Origin: Desulfurococcales archaeon
GTDB taxonomy: Archaea; Thermoproteota; Thermoprotei_A; Sulfolobales; WAQK01
NCBI GenBank assembly: GCA_027016915.1
Contig: JALURJ010000208.1
Coordinates: 1-10,478, forward strand
DNA: 10,478 bases
Direction: 5' to 3'
Shown here: one piece after another, positions 6,487 through 10,478 of the stretch
Position numbering within the stretch: the stretch's first letter is position 1
Layout: every line of letters starts with the position of its first letter
Position numbers and translations under genes: made by a program
The notes under the pieces: model-generated
Seen by the model: only the letters and a program-made list of their open reading frames with translations
What the model was told of the DNA's origin: nothing
Database searches by the model: none

Positions 6487-7578
6487 ATGGCGTTCCTGGA
6501 GATAAAGAGCGTCAGTAAAAAGTATGGAGAGAAATATGCACTGAGGGACATAAACCTATCCGTACGTAAGGGGGAAATACTGGCCATAGCAGGGCCTCCG
6601 GGAGCGGGGAAGACAACACTGCTCAAGATAATTGCAGGCCTCATACCCCCAGATTCCGGCCACATATACCTTGAGGGCGAGGACATCACCGACAAGCCGC
6701 CGCACCTCAGGGGAATATCGATGGTCTTCGAGATCCCGCCAGTCTACCCCGACAGGACGGGGTATGACAACATAGCCTTCCCCCTGAAGCTCAAGAAGCT
6801 CCCTCCAGACGAGATCAGGAGAAGAGTCTACGAGATAGCCGAGCTTCTAGGGATAACCCACATACTCGACAGGAAGCCCAGCACCTTCAGCGGCGGCGAG
6901 TACCAGCGCGTAGCCCTTGCTAGGGCCCTCATCACCAATCCCTCGGTGCTTCTGCTCGACGAGCCTCTCAAAAGCCTAGACGCCAAGATAAGGGAGCAGA
7001 TGAGCATCTGGCTAAAACAGCTCCAGGAAAAGATAGGCATAACGGCCGTCTACACCTCCCATGACCCCCTGGAGGCCCTGACCGTAGGTTCGAAGGTAGC
7101 CATACTTCTAGGTGGCGAGGTAAGGCAGCTCGGCTCCCCTCTCGACATCCTGAGAGACCCGGTGGACCTGGACGTTAACAACTACGTCAACATACCTGCA
7201 CCAACTGTGATCGAGGGGAGGCTCGAGCTTGAGGAGGACAAGGTGAAAATACAGCTTGACAACATAGTGGTGGAGAAGAAAATCACAGCCGCATCTGGCG
7301 AGACCCCGATCCCCGAGAAGGCATATGTTTCCATAAGGCCAGCCGACGTGAAGGTGTCGAAGGAGCCTGGGCCTGGCAGGTATCCTGGCCGCGTGGAAAT
7401 GGTCCAGTATCTGGGTGCTCGGATGTTGGCAGTGATCTCGGCGGACAACACCACGCTCAGAACAATAGTTCCAAGGGACATGCAGCTCAATGAGGGGGAG
7501 ACGGTATACGTGTCCATAGACGTGGACAAGGTGAAACTCTACGACATGAAGACCAGGAAGAGAATAGTGCTCTGGTAG
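6487..7578 (+). CDS. ABC transporter ATPase 2 (MalK/UgpC-like) with altered Q-loop
   Basis: Second ATPase of the importer, 363 residues. Walker A GPPGAGKTT (36-44), signature FSGGE (134-138), Walker B LLLDE (155-159), D-loop SLD (163-165) and switch H192 are present. The Q-loop glutamine is replaced: MVFEIPPVYP (79-88) has E82 where relatives have VFQ. The C-terminal part from about 205 is a TOBE-like regulatory domain as in MalK. The start ATG lies 4 nt after the first ATPase's stop, with GGTG (6476-6479) 7 nt ahead, so it is the last gene of the transport operon. CUT1 importers usually use a homodimer of one ATPase; paired ATPases are known in some systems such as the GlpST glycerol importer. 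Its intact signature complements the defect in the first ATPase. Confidence 0.93.
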   Translation: MAFLEIKSVSKKYGEKYALRDINLSVRKGEILAIAGPPGAGKTTLLKIIAGLIPPDSGHIYLEGEDITDKPPHLRGISMVFEIPPVYPDRTGYDNIAFPLKLKKLPPDEIRRRVYEIAELLGITHILDRKPSTFSGGEYQRVALARALITNPSVLLLDEPLKSLDAKIREQMSIWLKQLQEKIGITAVYTSHDPLEALTVGSKVAILLGGEVRQLGSPLDILRDPVDLDVNNYVNIPAPTVIEGRLELEEDKVKIQLDNIVVEKKITAASGETPIPEKAYVSIRPADVKVSKEPGPGRYPGRVEMVQYLGARMLAVISADNTTLRTIVPRDMQLNEGETVYVSIDVDKVKLYDMKTRKRIVLW

Positions 7579-7583
7579 CATAT

Positions 7584-7594
7584 TACCTGTTTTA
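7584..7594 (+). promoter_or_regulatory. degenerate ARA-box-like motif upstream of the FAH gene
   Basis: TACCTGTTTTA matches the AACATGTTTTA motif at 9 of 11 positions and lies 7 bp before the TATA-like element at 7602, close to the 5-bp gap seen at the binding-protein promoter. The following bases ATCG also resemble that promoter. The palindromic core is broken, so this is a weaker call. Confidence 0.3.
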
Positions 7595-7601
7595 TCGACC
7601 A

Positions 7602-7609
7602 TTTTTATC
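7602..7609 (+). promoter_or_regulatory. TATA-like box of the FAH-family gene
   Basis: TTTTTATC sits about 26 nt upstream of the GGTG ribosome site (7632-7635) for the TTG start. The same T-rich stretch may also end the transporter transcript. Confidence 0.4.
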
Positions 7610-7641
7610 TGGGCCGGGACACAGTATCCCAGGTGTAATGG

Positions 7642-8616
7642 TTGAGAGTAATAGCCTTCACCCGCGAAGGAGAGGTTAGGGTAGGGATCCTCTGGGACGA
7701 AAACCACGTATTTGACCTTGAGAGGGGGCTGATAAACTATCTGACAAGCGAGGCAGGCGTAAACCCCTCAGACGCCTACAGGATAGCCTCAACCCTGCTG
7801 CCAGGCAGCGTGTCAAGGCTGATCGAGCGGTGGCGTTTCCTCGAGGACACTATTCGGAAAGTAGTGAATATGCACCGTACGTGGAGCTTGGAGGAACTCC
7901 TGGAGAAGGGCGTGGTGCTTAGGCTCTCCGAAATACGTTTCCTACCTGCAGTCAACGACCCCCCCAAAATCATTGGGATAGGGCTCAACTACGACGAGTA
8001 CAGGGTCATGCTCCACTACCCTAAGCCCGAGGTCCCACTATTCTTCTTCAAACCCACCAACACGCTGATAGGCCACGAGGACTACATCGTAATACCTCGC
8101 GGCGGGCGGTGGCCTGGAACCGAGTCCAAATGCCTGTTCCACGAGTTCGAAATGGCTGTCGTTATAGGTAGGAAAACGAGGAACGTGGACAGGTCGAAGG
8201 CCATGGACCACATCTTCGGGGTAACGATTTTCAGCGACATCACAGCCCACGACATAGAGATGATTAAGCCGGGCTTCGTTCTCTACCAGCAGAGATCCAA
8301 GGCATTCGACACCTTCTCGCCCGTGGGGCCGTGGATCGTGACTATGGATGAAGTCAGGGAGAAGGGAGTAGACCTACACAACCTGAGAATCGCTAGGAGG
8401 AGGAACGGGAACGTCGAGGGCGAGTCGAATACCAGAAACATGATCTACAAGATCTGGGAGATCATAGAGTTCCTAAGCGAAATAATGACCCTCGAGCCGG
8501 GCGACATAATATCCCTCGGCAGCCCACCCACAGGGCCTGAAGAGGGGCTACAGCCCGGAGACACCGTTGAGACATACATAGAGTTCATAGGGACCCTCAG
8601 AAACTACGTCAAGTAG
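7642..8616 (+). CDS. fumarylacetoacetate hydrolase (FAH) family enzyme lacking the usual His-Glu dyad
   Basis: Cytoplasmic metal-dependent enzyme of the FAH superfamily, whose members hydrolyse, decarboxylate or dehydrate diketo and keto-deoxy acids. In 324 residues: a variable N-terminal domain of about 100, then the catalytic fold with metal ligands E168 and E170 (FHEFE), D199 (FSDITAHD), K220 before AFDTFSPVGPW, and the C-terminal LEPGDIISLGSP. The usual GLNYxxHxxE reads GLNYDEYRVM (114-123): His becomes Tyr120 and Glu becomes Met123, so ordinary hydrolysis is doubtful. It lacks the PEPE pattern I recall for 2-keto-3-deoxy-arabinonate dehydratase. The start is TTG at 7642 with GGTG (7632-7635) 6 nt ahead; an ATG at 7638 is out of frame and stops after 13 codons. 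Context suggests sugar-acid breakdown; the exact reaction is unknown. Confidence 0.9.
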   Translation: MRVIAFTREGEVRVGILWDENHVFDLERGLINYLTSEAGVNPSDAYRIASTLLPGSVSRLIERWRFLEDTIRKVVNMHRTWSLEELLEKGVVLRLSEIRFLPAVNDPPKIIGIGLNYDEYRVMLHYPKPEVPLFFFKPTNTLIGHEDYIVIPRGGRWPGTESKCLFHEFEMAVVIGRKTRNVDRSKAMDHIFGVTIFSDITAHDIEMIKPGFVLYQQRSKAFDTFSPVGPWIVTMDEVREKGVDLHNLRIARRRNGNVEGESNTRNMIYKIWEIIEFLSEIMTLEPGDIISLGSPPTGPEEGLQPGDTVETYIEFIGTLRNYVK

Positions 8617-8638
8617 CCCAGCCCCGGCAGAGGTTAAG

Positions 8639-8644
8639 TTAAAA
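8639..8644 (+). promoter_or_regulatory. possible TATA element of the SDR gene
   Basis: TTAAAA within a short AAGTT-AA-AACTT inverted repeat (8636-8647) precedes the SDR start by about 40 nt. No T-run follows the FAH stop, so co-transcription of FAH and SDR across the 68-bp gap is equally possible. Confidence 0.25.
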
Positions 8645-8684
8645 CTTCGCACCCACTAATATTACCCTGTAAGCGGTGGTACCC

Positions 8685-9473
8685 GTGGAGCTGGGGCTTG
8701 AGGGCAAGGTAGCACTGGTAACCGCTGCAAGCCGCGGGCTGGGATTCGCCTGTGCCGAGGCTCTTCTCCGTGAGGGTGCAAGGGTAATAATATCCTCGAG
8801 AAACGAGGAGGCGCTAAGCAGGGCTGCCGAGCGTTTAAGGAACACTAGCCCCCGGGGCGAGGTATACTACCACACCGTAGACCTTACGGATCCAGGAAGC
8901 ATAGACAGGCTCTTCCAATATGTCCGCGAGAGCTTCGGGAAACTACACATCCTGGTCTACAGTACCGGAGGGCCAAAGCCAGGCGGCTTCTTCGAGCTGA
9001 GCTACGAGGACTGGGTGGAGGCAGGCAGACTTGTAGGGCTTAGCGCCGTGTGGGTGGCGCGGCGCGCCGCCGAGCTAATGATCCCCCAAAGGTGGGGCAG
9101 AATGGTCTTCATAGGCTCCATCACACTGCTCAAACCATACCTAGAGGTGGCTACCAGCAACGTGATGAGGATGCCCCTAGTAGGGTTGGTGAGGACGCTC
9201 GCCCTAGAACTCGCCCCCTACGGGATAACCGTGAATGCTGTGCTCCCCAGCCTAGTGCTCACGGACAGGATCAAGGAACTCGCAGCCAAAAGAGCCGAGA
9301 TGGAGGGGACGAGTGTTGAGGAGGCCCTCAAGAGCATGACCAGAGAAATACCCCTGGGCAGGGCAGCGCAGCCAGAGGAGTTCGCATCCCTCGTAGCCTT
9401 CTTGGCGTCGGAGAAGGCCGGGTTCATCACGGGTACGCTGATACCCTTCGACGGCGGCAGATCACTGGTATAG
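8685..9473 (+). CDS. short-chain dehydrogenase/reductase-fold protein with replaced catalytic Tyr and Lys
   Basis: SDR-family protein of 262 residues, cytoplasmic. The nucleotide-binding motif reads TAASRGLG (13-20), a variant of TGxxxGxG; D66 in VDL and STGG (93-96) match adenine- and NNAG-type positions. The active site is changed: the Ser is kept (S145 in FIGSIT), but the Tyr 13 residues later is Ser158 and the Lys four after that is Arg162 (SNVMR instead of YxxxK). The helix after it, and VNAVLPSLVLTD, are otherwise classical, and the end FDGGRSLV is normal. I recall a recurring SDR subgroup with this SNxxR pattern, so it is probably a family trait rather than damage. GTG 8685 is preferred because GGTGG (8675-8679) sits 5 nt ahead; GTG 8676 would add three residues. 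Its role beside FAH is unproven. Confidence 0.88.
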   Translation: MELGLEGKVALVTAASRGLGFACAEALLREGARVIISSRNEEALSRAAERLRNTSPRGEVYYHTVDLTDPGSIDRLFQYVRESFGKLHILVYSTGGPKPGGFFELSYEDWVEAGRLVGLSAVWVARRAAELMIPQRWGRMVFIGSITLLKPYLEVATSNVMRMPLVGLVRTLALELAPYGITVNAVLPSLVLTDRIKELAAKRAEMEGTSVEEALKSMTREIPLGRAAQPEEFASLVAFLASEKAGFITGTLIPFDGGRSLV

Positions 9474-9485
9474 AGGAACCAGGAG

Positions 9486-9600
<115 letters not shown>

Positions 9601-9626
9601 CCATTTCGTAAATGATTTCCATGTGG

Positions 9627-9635
9627 AATATAAAG
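9627..9635 (-). promoter_or_regulatory. TATA box of the tRNA gene
   Basis: Read on the minus strand, CTTTATATT lies about 28 nt upstream of the tRNA 5' end, the expected distance for an archaeal promoter with a very short 5' leader. Confidence 0.6.
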
Positions 9636-9688
9636 CTGACCTCAACTGCCCGGTAAGCGTGGAGAAAACTAGGAGTGGTGGAAGGACC

Positions 9689-9877
9689 TTAGAGGGCCAG
9701 CTTACCAGCCACGCGTTCCTCCTGCTCGTCCTCGCCGGGCAGGTACTCCTCCATGGCTAGGAAGGCCAGTATAGCCTCCCTTATAACCTCGCTGCGCGCC
9801 ATGCCTCTCCTACTAGCGTAGGCATCCAGCCTCTCGAGGAGAGGCTCGGGCAGCTTGAATGTTATTATGCGCTGCAT
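9689..9877 (-). CDS. ribbon-helix-helix (CopG-type) DNA-binding protein
   Basis: Small DNA-binding protein of 62 residues. The N-terminal strand RIITFKLPE (3-11) inserts in the major groove of DNA in RHH dimers; helix A follows at about 12-24 (LLERLDAYASRRG) and helix B at about 28-42, starting with the typical SEVIREAI. The tail after residue 43 is acidic and probably disordered. ATG 9877 is preceded by GGGAGG about 9 nt upstream. No toxin gene is adjacent: the neighbours are a tRNA gene and, divergently, an NfeD-like gene. It is therefore more likely a stand-alone transcription regulator than an antitoxin. Its target cannot be told; control of itself or of the divergent gene is the simplest guess. 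Confidence 0.85.
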   Translation of the reverse strand: MQRIITFKLPEPLLERLDAYASRRGMARSEVIREAILAFLAMEEYLPGEDEQEERVAGKLAL

Positions 9878-9915
9878 CTAGGTGCGCCTCCCGATACCAT
9901 GCTCGGCTTTAGGGT

Positions 9916-9925
9916 ACTTTTAAGG
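9916..9925 (-). promoter_or_regulatory. TATA-like box of the ribbon-helix-helix gene
   Basis: On the minus strand CCTTAAAAGT lies about 39 nt upstream of the ATG, placing a start near 9893, just before the GGGAGG ribosome site. Confidence 0.45.
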
Positions 9926-9988
9926 ATACCCGTAAATGGAGTGCATGGGGGGAGTTGGCCGAAACTATTGTGTGCAGCCCAGGAATAC

Positions 9989-9998
9989 CGATATATTT
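9989..9998 (+). promoter_or_regulatory. TATA-like box of the NfeD-like gene
   Basis: CGATATATTT ends 35 nt before the ATG, predicting a start near 10020 and a very short leader carrying GGGG (10023-10026). Confidence 0.45.
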
Positions 9999-10033
9999 CC
10001 CGCAGCACAATTTAGAGAACCTGGGGACCTTGC

Positions 10034-10478
10034 ATGGACGCCACTGACATAGCCATCATGTTCATCATCATAGGAGCGCTCATGGAGCTCGCAGAGATAT
10101 TCATACCTGGGTTCTTCATAGCAGTTCCAGGTACAGCAGCCATAATCTATGGCTTCCTTATCCTCCTGTTCCCATGGATCCTTGAGGTCTGGTGGGGCCC
10201 CTGGGTCCTCGCACTGCTCACCATACCGATCACGGGGTTCGCCATCCTGATCTACAGGAGCCTCTCCCCTCCGAGCAAGCCTGTCACCATGAGCTATAAG
10301 GGGCTTGTAGGGGCCATCGGAGTCGTGGTGAGCGAGGTTAAGCCCGACTCCATGGACGGCCAGGTGAGGATAGGTGGGGACGTGTGGTCCGCCACCACCA
10401 GGGAGCCGGAGCCCATACCGCCGGGCGCTAAGGTCAAGGTAGTGGATGTGGAGGGCGTCCACCTGATAGTGGAGAGGA
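10034..10478 (+). CDS. NfeD-like membrane protein, 3' end outside window
   Basis: Short-type NfeD homologue; 148 residues are visible and the gene runs off the edge. Seen: hydrophobic segments at about 6-22, 27-50 and 55-75, including the ELAEIFIPGFF stretch common in NfeD proteins, then a soluble domain from about 88 (SYKGLVGAIGVVVSEV) with the layout of an OB-fold (GGDVWSATT, IPPGAKVKVVDVEGVHLIVE). In bacteria and archaea NfeD proteins usually work with a stomatin/SPFH-type membrane protein, often encoded next door; such a gene may follow downstream but is not visible. It is near complete, since the OB-fold usually ends shortly after this point. ATG 10034 follows GGGG by 7 nt. It appears unrelated to the sugar cluster. 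Confidence 0.87.
   Translation, partial: MDATDIAIMFIIIGALMELAEIFIPGFFIAVPGTAAIIYGFLILLFPWILEVWWGPWVLALLTIPITGFAILIYRSLSPPSKPVTMSYKGLVGAIGVVVSEVKPDSMDGQVRIGGDVWSATTREPEPIPPGAKVKVVDVEGVHLIVER

Noticed and set aside
7108..7707. 199-codon open frame on the minus strand
   Set aside because: It is opposite the end of ATPase 2 and runs over the promoter of the FAH gene. It is a mirror frame of biased coding sequence with no recognisable domain.
7642..8616. Assignment of the FAH-family gene as 2-keto-3-deoxy-arabinonate dehydratase
   Set aside because: The metal-binding segment reads FHEFE with a GRKTRNV extension, not the PEPE-type pattern I recall for that enzyme, so a specific name is not justified.
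9689..9877. Antitoxin of a toxin-antitoxin pair
   Set aside because: No partner frame is adjacent: the gene is followed by a tRNA and preceded by a divergent promoter.
9965..10462. 165-codon open frame on the minus strand
   Set aside because: It mirrors the NfeD-like gene, whose membrane segments and OB-fold are convincing on the plus strand.

Overview
The window is archaeal and most likely from a thermophilic member of the Thermoproteota (Crenarchaeota). Supporting signs are a CAU tRNA with a 36-nt intron and a textbook bulge-helix-bulge splice motif, A/T-rich TATA-type boxes ahead of the genes, frequent TTG and GTG starts preceded by GGTG or GGAGG ribosome sites, many AGG and ATA codons, and a Tat-type, membrane-anchored solute-binding protein with a threonine-rich stalk. 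The species cannot be fixed from this stretch.

Layout. Positions 1-855 (minus) hold most of a zinc alcohol dehydrogenase, cut by the window edge. A 112-bp divergent promoter region separates it from an amidohydrolase of the Amidohydro_2 type (968-1702, plus). Next comes a complete ABC importer of the CUT1 (MalEFGK-like) type: binding protein 1810-3468, two permeases 3598-4491 and 4494-5351, and two ATPases 5352-6482 and 6487-7578. The last four genes are tightly packed, with gaps of 2, 0 and 4 nt. Downstream on the same strand lie a fumarylacetoacetate-hydrolase (FAH) family enzyme (7642-8616) and a short-chain dehydrogenase-fold protein (8685-9473). The housekeeping right end has an intron-containing tRNA-Met (minus), a 62-residue ribbon-helix-helix protein (minus) and, divergent from it, the start of an NfeD-like membrane protein (plus, cut by the edge).

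How the genes may work together. Zn-dehydrogenase, Amidohydro_2 enzyme, FAH-family enzyme and SDR around a sugar-type importer are the enzyme classes used in non-phosphorylating sugar oxidation (sugar to lactone, lactone to acid, then breakdown of a keto-deoxy acid). A dehydratase is not in the window. An AACATGTT core, identical to the core of the pentose-response ARA box known from Sulfolobus, occurs in front of the binding protein and in front of the permease operon. A degenerate copy precedes the FAH gene. I infer one sugar-induced regulon; the substrate is not determinable.

Points worth checking are the complementary defects in the two ATPases (one ATP site looks canonical, the other degenerate), an FAH-family enzyme without the usual His-Glu dyad, an SDR whose catalytic Tyr and Lys are replaced by Ser and Arg, and the ARA-box-like operators.
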